A stretch of DNA of 64,000 bases. Source: Limnocylindrus sp040397235. GTDB taxonomy: Bacteria; Chloroflexota; Limnocylindria; Limnocylindrales; Limnocylindraceae. Both the position numbers and the translations under genes were made by a program. The stretch is taken from positions 124,001-188,000 of the forward strand of contig JBBAWH010000002.1 in NCBI GenBank assembly GCA_040397235.1, given 5' to 3'. This document shows, piece after piece, positions 33,512-41,847 of the stretch; within the stretch, counting starts at the first letter, position 1; the number at the start of each line of letters is the position of its first letter. The notes under the pieces were generated by a model. The model ran no database searches. It had not been told where the DNA came from and saw nothing but the letters and a program-made list of their open reading frames with translations.

Positions 33512-34399
33512 ATGAAGATCCGCACCGCAGTTCTCCCCGTTGCCGGATGGGGCACCCGATTCCTTCCCGCGACGAAGGCCGTTCCGAAGGAGCTGCTGCC
33601 GATCGTCGACCGCCCCGCCATTCAGTACGCCATCGAGGAGGCGGTTGCCTCTGGGATTGAGCGAGTCATCCTCGTCACTAGCGAACATAAGCGAGCGATC
33701 GAGGATCACTTCGACATCTCGGCCGACCTTGAGGCGATCCTTGAACAGCGCGGGGATATTGAGCACCTTCGCGCCGTGCGAGCGGTTGCCGACATGGTCC
33801 ACCTTGTGACGATTCGTCAGAAAGAGCAGCTCGGCCTCGGCCACGCCGTGCTCATGGCGCGAGACGCCGTTGGTCATGAGCCATTTGCCGTGATGCTCCC
33901 CGACGACCTCATCTTCGGCACGACCCCTGCGCTCGCCGAACTCATGGGCGCGTATGTCGCCACACAGGCATCGGTGCTCGGCGTGATGCGCGTTGCGCCG
34001 TCAGAGACGCATCGCTATGGCATCGTTGACCCAGACACCACGCTGCCAACCAGTGATCAGGGGCGAACCATTCCACTTCGCGGCGTCGTTGAGAAGCCTG
34101 ACGCAGCGCATGCACCTTCAGACCTTGCCGTTGTTGGTCGCTACATCCTTAGCCCGAAGATCTTCGAGCGTCTTGAACAGACGCCACACGGCCTGAACGG
34201 TGAGATCCAACTAACCGACGCGATCCACACCCTGGCGCAGGAGCAGCCTGTCGTCGCGCGCCACTTCTCTGGAACGCGCTATGACGTTGGCTCGCCAGAG
34301 GGCTGGCTGCGCGCAAACCTTCATGTTGCGCTCGATCACCCGGTCTATGGACCGGTCGTTCGTGGGGCGGTCGCCGCCGAAAACGAGCGCCTTACGTGA
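33512..34399 (+). CDS. galU: UTP-glucose-1-phosphate uridylyltransferase
   Basis: 295 residues with the GalU signature: AVLPVAGWGTRFLPATKAVPKE nucleotide-binding start split over positions 6-27, PIVDRPAIQYAIEEA, and the LPDDL metal motif (VMLPDDLIFG). It makes UDP-glucose for envelope sugars and glycogen-type metabolism. The stop overlaps the kinase gene start (GTGA). Confidence 0.95.
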   Translation: MKIRTAVLPVAGWGTRFLPATKAVPKELLPIVDRPAIQYAIEEAVASGIERVILVTSEHKRAIEDHFDISADLEAILEQRGDIEHLRAVRAVADMVHLVTIRQKEQLGLGHAVLMARDAVGHEPFAVMLPDDLIFGTTPALAELMGAYVATQASVLGVMRVAPSETHRYGIVDPDTTLPTSDQGRTIPLRGVVEKPDAAHAPSDLAVVGRYILSPKIFERLEQTPHGLNGEIQLTDAIHTLAQEQPVVARHFSGTRYDVGSPEGWLRANLHVALDHPVYGPVVRGAVAAENERLT

Positions 34400-36219
34400 C
34401 GCCATCAGCGCGTGACGGTCGCACGCTAAAGCCCGGCGACATCGTTGCCGGTCGCTATCGGCTGCAAGAGCTGATCGGCGAAGGGGCAGCCGCACTCGTC
34501 TTTCGCGCCACCGATGAGGCGCTCGGCCGCGACGTGGCTGTCAAGGTGCTCCGCGCACCACTAGCAACATCTCGTGACGCTGCTGACCGATTCCGTGCCG
34601 AGGGTCGCGCCGCGGCCATCGTTGCGCACCCAAACGTTGCCGCCGTCTTTGACGTTGCGCCAGAGGGTGAATCACCAGCGATCATCATGGAATTTGTCGA
34701 CGGTGAAGACCTCGCCTCAATGTTGCGCCGTGTCGGCCCACTCGTGCCACGTCGCGCTGCAGCCGTTGCCGCACAGGTCGCGCGCGGACTTGCCGCTGCA
34801 CATGTGCGCGGCATCATTCATCGCGATGTCTCGTCGCGCAACATTCTGATTAACCGTGAAGGTCGCGCACAGATTGCCGACTTTGGCATCGCGCAGGCAA
34901 TGCATGAGGTCGACGGGAGTGAAGCGGCTGCGCGCAGCGGCCAGCGTCCAGAGGGTTCGGTTGGGTACCTTGCGCCAGAGGTTTTGGCCGGGAGTCCGCA
35001 ATCTGCGGCGTCAGACCTCTTCGGCCTCGGCGTCGTGCTCTTTGAGCTACTGACAGGGCATCGCCCGTTTGATCGCCTGAGCGGCGTGGAGTTGAAGGAG
35101 CGTCGCGGCCAGGCGCCCGCCCCATCGCCTCGCGAGCTGCGACCCGACATCTCCCCAGAGCTTGACCTAATCACGATGCGGCTGTTGGCACCGAAGCCGA
35201 ACGAACGGTATGTGAACGCAACGACTGCCGCAGATGCGCTTGAGACCTACGTGGTGCAGGCGAATCGCACCGCGATCCCATCTCGTGCGGTTGGGCCAGC
35301 CGCCGGCGCACCGCGTGCGCTTGCGGGGACACGCGTGGCTCGGGTTGCAGCGGAGGCCGGGCCGGGTGAGCCGGAGATGCTTCCAGATCCGAACGACGTC
35401 GGTGGCGAGGAGCCCTCTGATGCGGGCGACACGATGTCGCTGCGCACCATGCTCCTAGCGATTGGCGGCGTCGCCCTGACCTCACTCCTCCTTGTCGGTG
35501 GTGTGATCTTGGCGCTTCGCCTCTTCACCGCGGGGACTGGCCCAGATAACAACGTGAAGGTGCCGAGCCTCACCACGCTGACGCTGGCTGAGGCGATCCC
35601 CATCGCTGAGGGCCTTGGTCTGCGCGTACAGGTCGTTGAGCGGGTGAGCTCGTCTGACCAGCCGGTCGACACGATCCTTTCGCAGTCGCCTGGGAGCGAG
35701 ACGCTGGTGCCACTGAACACCGTCATTGAGGTTCGTGTGGTGGCCGGGAGCGGATTCGTGGTGGTCCCTGACATTCGCGGTCTGAGTGAGGCGGACGGGA
35801 TCGCTGCGCTAGCTACAGCGAAGCTCGTTCGAGGCGCGACCTTCTCTGAATACTCAGACACCGTTCCTGCTGGTGAACTGATCCAACAGAACCCACGCCC
35901 TGGCGTGCAGGTTGCGAGCGGTACGGCGATTGATCTTGTGGTCTCGCTGGGGCCCGAGCCTGCGCCGAGCCCGTCACCAAGTGCAAGCGGTGTGGACTTG
36001 CCGCAGGTGCCAGACCTTCGCTGCTCGAGCATCGCAGACGCGTCAGCGCTCCTGTCAGCGCTCGGCCTCTCGCTAGACGCGCCATCAGCGCTACTGGATC
36101 CAACAGATCGCATCGACAGCTTCTCGCCGTTTGCAGGAGTGTCCGTCGAACTTGGGAGCGAGATTACGATCGTGTCGAGTGTGCCAGCTGGGACGTTGCT
36201 CGACGGCTGTTCCCCGTAG
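34396..36219 (+). CDS. PASTA-domain Ser/Thr protein kinase (PknB/PrkC-like) with altered catalytic loop
   Basis: 607 residues: kinase domain (about 18-280), one membrane helix (about 350-372), then three extracellular PASTA repeats. Kinase motifs are the Gly-rich loop GEGAAALVF, K50 in VAVKVL, HRDVSSRN at 142-149 and DFG at 162-164. The usual lysine of HRD-x-K-x-x-N is Ser146, a loop closer to tyrosine-kinase style HRDLAARN. Such kinases sense muropeptides and control cell-wall growth. Third PASTA repeat is divergent and contains one cysteine. GTG start, co-translated with galU. Confidence 0.9.
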   Translation: MTPSARDGRTLKPGDIVAGRYRLQELIGEGAAALVFRATDEALGRDVAVKVLRAPLATSRDAADRFRAEGRAAAIVAHPNVAAVFDVAPEGESPAIIMEFVDGEDLASMLRRVGPLVPRRAAAVAAQVARGLAAAHVRGIIHRDVSSRNILINREGRAQIADFGIAQAMHEVDGSEAAARSGQRPEGSVGYLAPEVLAGSPQSAASDLFGLGVVLFELLTGHRPFDRLSGVELKERRGQAPAPSPRELRPDISPELDLITMRLLAPKPNERYVNATTAADALETYVVQANRTAIPSRAVGPAAGAPRALAGTRVARVAAEAGPGEPEMLPDPNDVGGEEPSDAGDTMSLRTMLLAIGGVALTSLLLVGGVILALRLFTAGTGPDNNVKVPSLTTLTLAEAIPIAEGLGLRVQVVERVSSSDQPVDTILSQSPGSETLVPLNTVIEVRVVAGSGFVVVPDIRGLSEADGIAALATAKLVRGATFSEYSDTVPAGELIQQNPRPGVQVASGTAIDLVVSLGPEPAPSPSPSASGVDLPQVPDLRCSSIADASALLSALGLSLDAPSALLDPTDRIDSFSPFAGVSVELGSEITIVSSVPAGTLLDGCSP

Positions 36220-36223
36220 CGGA

Positions 36224-36550
36224 CTAGGCCTCTAGCCCCTCCCAGAGGCCGCCACTCGCCCAGGTAAGTCGGGGGCGTTCAGGAAGCGTTCCATCCACTC
36301 CGCGCTCGTGCTGCGCGGCGGCCTGCAGCGGCACCGGCGCCGTCCAGCACTCTTTCACGTCACTCTCGGCGACGAGGCGACGCTTCTTATCGATGCCGCA
36401 ATACGAGACCTTGCTAATGAAGGAGCGGCGCATGTGCCGACAGCTTCCACACGAGGCGGTCGGCGTCTTACACACCCAACACTGACCAGATTCCTCTTGG
36501 ATCGCGCTGCACGTTGGGCAGCGCCACGTGAGGGCCGGTGCAGCACTCAC
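36224..36550 (-). CDS. Zn-ribbon-rich hypothetical protein
   Basis: 108 residues with a dense cysteine array in the first 60: CPTC, CWVC, CGSC and later CGID and CW, which can hold two zinc ions in double-ribbon form. The C-terminal half is low in conservation cues. GTG start overlaps the upstream stop (GTGA). Function unknown. Confidence 0.6.
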   Translation of the reverse strand: MSAAPALTWRCPTCSAIQEESGQCWVCKTPTASCGSCRHMRRSFISKVSYCGIDKKRRLVAESDVKECWTAPVPLQAAAQHERGVDGTLPERPRLTWASGGLWEGLEA

Positions 36551-37716
36551 GGCTTCACCAGGTAGGAGCGGAAACTCTGGGTGCCAGAGATTGGGTCACC
36601 CACAGAAAGTTCATAGGTCACAGTGACAAGGCCACGTCCCTCGGCAGCGTAATTATCAGGGAATAGATAATCCCATGCGGCTCGGCCATTCACGTCGGAG
36701 GTGACACATACGGGAGAACTTGGGGGCAATTGATATGGAGTGACATACATGCACACCCGCACGTTTGCAGCAGGTGCACCTGTTGAGTCGGTTGCCGTTG
36801 CGGTGACGCGGAATGCGATCGGCTTCTTGCTCAGGATGATCGTTCCTGGATTTAAGATGATTGAGATTTGGCCGACCGATGCGCTCGTCGAGATCTCAAC
36901 GCTCTTGGATGTCTGATTGCCGGCCCCATCGGTCGCCGTGATCGTTAGCACGTTTGTGCCATCGCGCAGCGTGATGCCAATGGAGAACGCACCCTTCGTT
37001 GTGGATCTTCCGCTCTCAATCGTTCCCGTTGTCTCGTTACGCATTTGCACATCAATATCTTTATCAGTCTTCCCCGTGACGGTGACAGCGTCACCGTTCA
37101 TGATTTCTCCTGGAGTCGGCGCTGTGATGGTCAGCGACGGTGCAGTTGTATCGCGCACGATTGTGATTGGAGCTGAGCGCGTCCCCTCAACGCCGTTCAC
37201 CACGACGACCGCTTCAATCACGTTGGTGCCAGCCGAGAGAGGAATCTGCGCCACGTCAAAGCCTGCCGTCTTCGGCATGTTGATCTCAGCGCCAGTGATA
37301 ACCGATCCATCATCGCGCGTGATGATGATGCGAATAATTGCATCACTCTTATCGAGGAGATCCTGCGGCAGTGTGCCGCTGACGGTGATGGTTGCGGCGG
37401 CGGTGATCGGGTCACTCGGCGCGCTGAGGGTCGGCCGCCCCGGTTCAACTGAGGCGGGCGGCGGCGTAGGCGAGCTGTTGCCACCAATTGAGGTGATGAA
37501 GGGGAGCGCAATTGCAGCGAGGCCAATCGCGCCAGCAGCGACGAAGAGGGTGACAAACATGGAGAGGGCGGTCGCAATCGTTCCGCCGAGGCCGCGTGAC
37601 GTGGATTGGGATCGCTGAGATGCTGAGTCAACGCGATAAGGGGGCGTGTACCCCTCAGAGCGACCAGGGAGGCCGCGCTGTGGTGGCTTCGAACTCGATC
37701 GACGGAAGAGTCCCAT
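36547..37716 (-). CDS. Membrane-anchored Ig-like domain surface protein
   Basis: 389 residues. A basic N-terminus precedes one membrane helix (about 46-76), then a proline/serine linker and three beta-sandwich domains. The first two look like Glucodextranase-B/bacterial Ig repeats (DTTAPSLTITAPTPGE, DGTNVLTITATDGAGNQT). The last is an invasin-like Ig domain (DSTGAPAANVRVCMYV) with two cysteines. Probably a cell-surface structural or binding protein. A GAGAAT -10 lies six bases before ATG. Confidence 0.75.
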   Translation of the reverse strand: MGLFRRSSSKPPQRGLPGRSEGYTPPYRVDSASQRSQSTSRGLGGTIATALSMFVTLFVAAGAIGLAAIALPFITSIGGNSSPTPPPASVEPGRPTLSAPSDPITAAATITVSGTLPQDLLDKSDAIIRIIITRDDGSVITGAEINMPKTAGFDVAQIPLSAGTNVIEAVVVVNGVEGTRSAPITIVRDTTAPSLTITAPTPGEIMNGDAVTVTGKTDKDIDVQMRNETTGTIESGRSTTKGAFSIGITLRDGTNVLTITATDGAGNQTSKSVEISTSASVGQISIILNPGTIILSKKPIAFRVTATATDSTGAPAANVRVCMYVTPYQLPPSSPVCVTSDVNGRAAWDYLFPDNYAAEGRGLVTVTYELSVGDPISGTQSFRSYLVKP

Positions 37717-37722
37717 AGGGCG

Positions 37723-37728
37723 ATTCTC
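37723..37728 (-). promoter_or_regulatory. -10 element of the Ig-like gene
   Basis: GAGAAT on the minus strand, six bases before ATG 37716. Confidence 0.5.
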
Positions 37729-37750
37729 GCACGCAGCGCGCCGAGACCGC

Positions 37751-37756
37751 TACGCT
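37751..37756 (+). promoter_or_regulatory. -10 element of folC
   Basis: TACGCT is followed by six bases and ATG at 37763, without a Shine-Dalgarno. Confidence 0.5.
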
Positions 37757-37762
37757 CCAACG

Positions 37763-39247
37763 ATGCCCGATCAACCGAGTGACCCGCAGCTGATCCTCGA
37801 GATGCGCGATCGCGTTGCGCGCGCTCGCGCCGAGATCGTTCTCGCCGTAGGAGAGGGGCGTGGCGCCGACGCGTGGCGCGCCGCACTGGTGGCGCTTGAG
37901 TCGCGCGGGCGCTTCGGCATTCGTATGGGGTTGGGGCGCTCGAACGCCCTCCTCCGTGCCCTCGGCTCACCCGAGACGGGAGTTCGTGGTGCGCTCGTCG
38001 CCGGAACCAACGGCAAAGGGAGCGTCGTTACCCTCGTCTCGGCGGCCCTCCGCGCGGCGGGGATTCGCCACGCCACCACGCCGAAGCCGCATCTGGTCAG
38101 CTACCGGGAGCGGGTGCAGATCGATGGGCAGCCACTCGCCCCACTCCCGTTCGCCCAGGCGGTCGCGCGTGCCCTCGACGCCGCCGACCAGATCGAAGAG
38201 CGCGTGGGACCAGCCACCGAGTTTGAGATCCTCGTCGGCGCCATCTTCGAAGCGCTCCGCCAGAAGGAGATCACCACGGCGATCGTTGAGGTTGGTCTCG
38301 GTGGGCGGCTCGATGCCACGCACGCCTGGGATGGCGGCGTTGCTGTGGTGACCAATGTTGGTCTAGATCATCAGCAGTACCTCGGCGACACCATTGAAGC
38401 GATCGCCAAAGAGAAGGCGGCAATCATCGTGCGCGGCGATCGTGCCGTGATTGGGGCGAGCGAACGCGGCGGTGCGCTCGACGTGATTCGCCATCGTGCC
38501 CAGCGCGTTGGCGCGCCTTTCACGATCGCGCGTGCTGGCACCACTCGCTCACTCGGCCGCGATGGCATTGAGGTGGAGCTTGAGGGGCGTGGCGCGGTGC
38601 GCATCGGGCTACTCGGCCGACATCAAGGAGCGAATGCTGCGGTTGCCGCCGCGACACTCGACGCCCTGCGCGACGCAGGGATTGCCTCAGTGAGCGATGA
38701 AGAGATGCGCACCGGATTTGCCGCAGCGCGATGGCCGGGCCGTATGGAGCTGATCCCAAATGCACTCGGTGGTGGTGATGAGCGCGACATCCTCCTTGAT
38801 GGTGCACATAACGAAGATGGCGCCGCAGCGTTGGCAGCCTCACTCGTAGACCTTGCGCCACACCTACGCAGCGCAAACGGTGCACGGAACACGCCACCCG
38901 TGCTGATCCTTGCCGCGATGGCTGACAAATCGATTGCGGAGTTGAGCGCCGCGCTTGCTACGTCACCAACGCTGCGCGCCGCGCAGGTTATCTGCACGAG
39001 CGTTGGTGATGTGCGCTCCCTTGCACCAGAGCAACTTGCCGCGGCGGTGCGTGCCGCCAGACTTGGCGTGCAGGTGCAGATCGCTGCAAACCCGAACGCG
39101 GCACTGCTTGCAGCGGCAGAGCATCAGGGACCAATCGTTGCAGCGGGATCGCTCTACCTCGTCGGTGCGATCCGCGGCGAACTGATGCGACGGGGTGTGC
39201 TCCCAGATGACGGGAGCCGTGATGACGTGGCAGGATCAGCCCTATGA
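37763..39247 (+). CDS. folC: Folylpolyglutamate / dihydrofolate synthase
   Basis: 494 residues. Mur-ligase-type ATP motif GTNGKGSVVTL near residue 80, then TPKPHLVSYRERVQIDG, VEVGLGGRLDATH, TNVGLDHQQYLGDT and DGAHNEDGAAAL are all FolC signatures. It adds glutamate to folates. The first 45 residues are an extra helical segment relative to E. coli FolC. The stop overlaps the start of the folP-folB fusion (ATGA). Confidence 0.95.
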   Translation: MPDQPSDPQLILEMRDRVARARAEIVLAVGEGRGADAWRAALVALESRGRFGIRMGLGRSNALLRALGSPETGVRGALVAGTNGKGSVVTLVSAALRAAGIRHATTPKPHLVSYRERVQIDGQPLAPLPFAQAVARALDAADQIEERVGPATEFEILVGAIFEALRQKEITTAIVEVGLGGRLDATHAWDGGVAVVTNVGLDHQQYLGDTIEAIAKEKAAIIVRGDRAVIGASERGGALDVIRHRAQRVGAPFTIARAGTTRSLGRDGIEVELEGRGAVRIGLLGRHQGANAAVAAATLDALRDAGIASVSDEEMRTGFAAARWPGRMELIPNALGGGDERDILLDGAHNEDGAAALAASLVDLAPHLRSANGARNTPPVLILAAMADKSIAELSAALATSPTLRAAQVICTSVGDVRSLAPEQLAAAVRAARLGVQVQIAANPNAALLAAAEHQGPIVAAGSLYLVGAIRGELMRRGVLPDDGSRDDVAGSAL

Positions 39248-40590
39248 GTGAGAGCCCAACGAACCGCGAAGCGATCAGCCACTCGTACGCGCCAATTCCG
39301 GCCACGACGATCGGCCCACTGCGCGCTGTGTGGGGGAGCCGTACCTACGTGATGGCGGTGGCGAACCTTACCCCCGACAGCTTCTCGGGCGATGGCCTCA
39401 TTGCGCCGAGTGACACCACAGACGATCTACTGGATCGCGTAGAGCAGCTCGCGCGCGACGCGGTGCGCGATGGCGCTGATCTGCTTGACCTTGGCGCTGA
39501 GTCGACGCGACCGGGACATACGGAGATCTCAGCAGCGGACGAGATCGCTCGGCTGATCCCCGCGATTGAACGCCTTCGTCGCGTGCTCCCAACGTTGGCA
39601 CTCAGCGCCGACACCCAGAAGGTTGAGGTGGCCGCCGCCGCACTCGATGCAGGGGCGCACATGCTGAACGACATCTGGGGGACGCGTTCGGGCGATGAGA
39701 TGCTGCAGCTCGCCGCTGAGCGCGGCGTGCCGATCGTCGTCATGCATAACCGCAAAGAGGTAGCCACTGGCGAGCAGGCCGCCAACTTCACCGAGGAGTT
39801 CATGGACGAGATGGCGGCCGTTGTGGCGCGCGGCCGCGCTCTGGGCATTCCGCCGGAGCGGCTGATCCTCGACCCTGGATTCGGCTTCGGGAAGGGTCCC
39901 GCGCAGAACCTCGTCAGCCTTCGCCTCCTCGGCGCCCTGCGTGACCTGGGCCATCCCGTGCTGCTCGGCACGAGCCGTAAGTCCACGCTCGGGCGCGTCA
40001 TCGACGGGTCCCCAGCTGACCGCCTGGCGGCCACGGTGGCCACGAGCGCGCTCGGGGCCCTGGCTGGGGTCGATATCGTGCGCGTGCATGACGTGCAAGA
40101 GAACCGCGATGCGGTGCGCGTCATCGATGCTGCACTTCGCGCAAAGGGCGATCAGCCCGATGATGCCATCGGCCCCAACCCGAATCGTGCTGACCGGCCT
40201 CTGCGCCCGAGCCAGCGTGACCGGATCACCGTATACAACGTGCGCTTTGATGCGGCACATGGCGTCTACCCGGAGGAGCATCAGAAGCCGCAGCCATTCT
40301 TCGTCGACGTTGAAGTGGACGCCGATCTTGCCCCAGCTGGTCGCGGCGACGCCCTCGCCGCCTCAGTCGATTACAGCGAACTCGTGCGCGTCGCGGTTGA
40401 GCGCGTCGGTGCAGGCAGACACGCCGATCTTATTGAGGCAATCGCAGAGCGCGTCGCCGACGCCGCGATGGAGGTTGTTGCAACGAGCAGAGCGACCGTG
40501 CACGAGGTACGGGTGCGCGTACGCAAGCCTGAGGCTGCCGTAGCGGCGCCGATTGATTGGGCCGGTGTTGAGGTTGTACGCAAGCCGTAA
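39244..40590 (+). CDS. folP-folB: Fused dihydropteroate synthase and dihydroneopterin aldolase
   Basis: 448 residues. Residues about 30-295 are dihydropteroate synthase (MAVANLTPDSFSGDG, LDLGAESTRPGH, MLNDIWG, LILDPGFGFGKGPAQN, LGTSRKSTLGRV). Residues about 325-443 are FolB (ITVYNVRFDAAHGVYPEE, SVDYSELV, AERVADAAM, VRVRKPEA with the catalytic lysine). A roughly 30-residue polar linker joins them. Two folate-pathway enzymes are thus one protein; FolK, which acts between them, is not adjacent. Coupled to folC by ATGA. Confidence 0.92.
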   Translation: MSESPTNREAISHSYAPIPATTIGPLRAVWGSRTYVMAVANLTPDSFSGDGLIAPSDTTDDLLDRVEQLARDAVRDGADLLDLGAESTRPGHTEISAADEIARLIPAIERLRRVLPTLALSADTQKVEVAAAALDAGAHMLNDIWGTRSGDEMLQLAAERGVPIVVMHNRKEVATGEQAANFTEEFMDEMAAVVARGRALGIPPERLILDPGFGFGKGPAQNLVSLRLLGALRDLGHPVLLGTSRKSTLGRVIDGSPADRLAATVATSALGALAGVDIVRVHDVQENRDAVRVIDAALRAKGDQPDDAIGPNPNRADRPLRPSQRDRITVYNVRFDAAHGVYPEEHQKPQPFFVDVEVDADLAPAGRGDALAASVDYSELVRVAVERVGAGRHADLIEAIAERVADAAMEVVATSRATVHEVRVRVRKPEAAVAAPIDWAGVEVVRKP

Positions 40591-40608
40591 GGCCAGCGAC
40601 GCATCAAC

Positions 40609-41847
40609 CTACTCGGTTGGGCGAATCCCCAACTCCACCGTGATCGCGATTGATGAGCCATCGCGAAGCACGGTCAACGTAATTGTTGCGCCGGGCGAGT
40701 ACTGTACCAACAGATCTTGCAGTGGGTGCCCCTCGTCAATCGCTGTCTTGTTGACGGCGGTGATGATGTCACCGCTCTTCAGTCCCGCCGCCTCAGCTGG
40801 GCTGCCGGAGATGATTGGCGATGTGGTTCCGTCAGCGACGATCCATGCACCGGCGCTGACAGAGAGACCATTCTCAGTGGCAATACGCAGATTGAGTGCC
40901 GTGTAGCGCACGCCGATCCACGGTCGCGACAGCGGGATGCCCGCGAGCGCCTGCTCAAGGATCGGTCGAGCGATATCAATTGGAATTGCGAATCCAATGC
41001 CAGCTCCCTCTGTAGAGATTGCGGTGTTGATGCCGATCACGGCACCGCTTGAGTCGACCAGTGCGCCACCAGAGTTTCCTGGGTTGATTGCGGCGTCTGT
41101 TTGAATGAGGCCGTTGATGGATCCGCTCTCCGTCGTGATGTCACGGCCGAGTGCCGAGACAATGCCAGCGGTGACAGAGTTGGTGTACACGCCGAGTGGT
41201 GAGCCGATCGCGATCGCGGTCTGCCCAACCTTGATGCCACCGGAGCGTCCGAGTGTTGCCGTAGGCAGCCCGGCGGCGTCAATCTTTACGACAGCAAGAT
41301 CGGTAAGGGTGTCAACGCCGTAGACCGTGCCAGTAAAGTCTCGGCCATCTTTGAGGTGAACAAGAATGGAGGTCTCGCCGGCAACAACGTGCTTGTTTGT
41401 CACAATCCAACCATCAGCCGAATAAATCACACCAGAGCCGATGGAATCACCATCAACTGTGGTGACCTCGAGGGTGACGATTGCTGGAGAGACCCGTTCT
41501 GCAACAGCAACAATCGCCGACTGCTCGGAGACCAGTGTCTGTCGAATCTGCGTGGTGATGTCACCACCAGAGAGGCCATCAAGCAGGAGAATCGTCGCCG
41601 CAACGCCACCGCCAGCGCCAAAGAGCAGCGAGAGGGCGAGCATCCCGGCGATCGCGCCGCGGCTGAGCGATCCGTTTCCGGCACGAAGCGAATTGCGCGC
41701 CGCCTGTAGGGGGCCACTCTCTCGCGTGACCCAGGCGGCTGGTCCCGTGGCGGGCTCTGGTTCAAATCGAAGTGGCGAGCGCCGCTTCACTGGAGCCTTT
41801 GTCACCCTCTTTGGGGCGGCGGGGGTGCGCTTCGCTTTCTCAACCAC
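40609..41847 (-). CDS. HtrA/DegP-like membrane-anchored serine protease with PDZ domain
   Basis: 412 residues: basic cytoplasmic start, one membrane helix (about 64-90), trypsin-like domain with H153 (TNKHVVAG), D183 (LTDLAV) and S259 (NPGNSGGAL), and one C-terminal PDZ domain (about 305-400). It would degrade misfolded exported proteins. GTG start with AAGGAG upstream overlaps the histidine-kinase stop by 8 bp, so protease and stress sensor are one operon, as with MprAB-PepD or CssRS-HtrA systems. Confidence 0.92.
   Translation of the reverse strand: MVEKAKRTPAAPKRVTKAPVKRRSPLRFEPEPATGPAAWVTRESGPLQAARNSLRAGNGSLSRGAIAGMLALSLLFGAGGGVAATILLLDGLSGGDITTQIRQTLVSEQSAIVAVAERVSPAIVTLEVTTVDGDSIGSGVIYSADGWIVTNKHVVAGETSILVHLKDGRDFTGTVYGVDTLTDLAVVKIDAAGLPTATLGRSGGIKVGQTAIAIGSPLGVYTNSVTAGIVSALGRDITTESGSINGLIQTDAAINPGNSGGALVDSSGAVIGINTAISTEGAGIGFAIPIDIARPILEQALAGIPLSRPWIGVRYTALNLRIATENGLSVSAGAWIVADGTTSPIISGSPAEAAGLKSGDIITAVNKTAIDEGHPLQDLLVQYSPGATITLTVLRDGSSIAITVELGIRPTE

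Noticed and set aside
35247..36113. 288-codon antisense frame inside the PASTA kinase gene
   Set aside because: Ser/Arg/Thr-rich low-complexity product, complementary to coding sequence; shadow frame.
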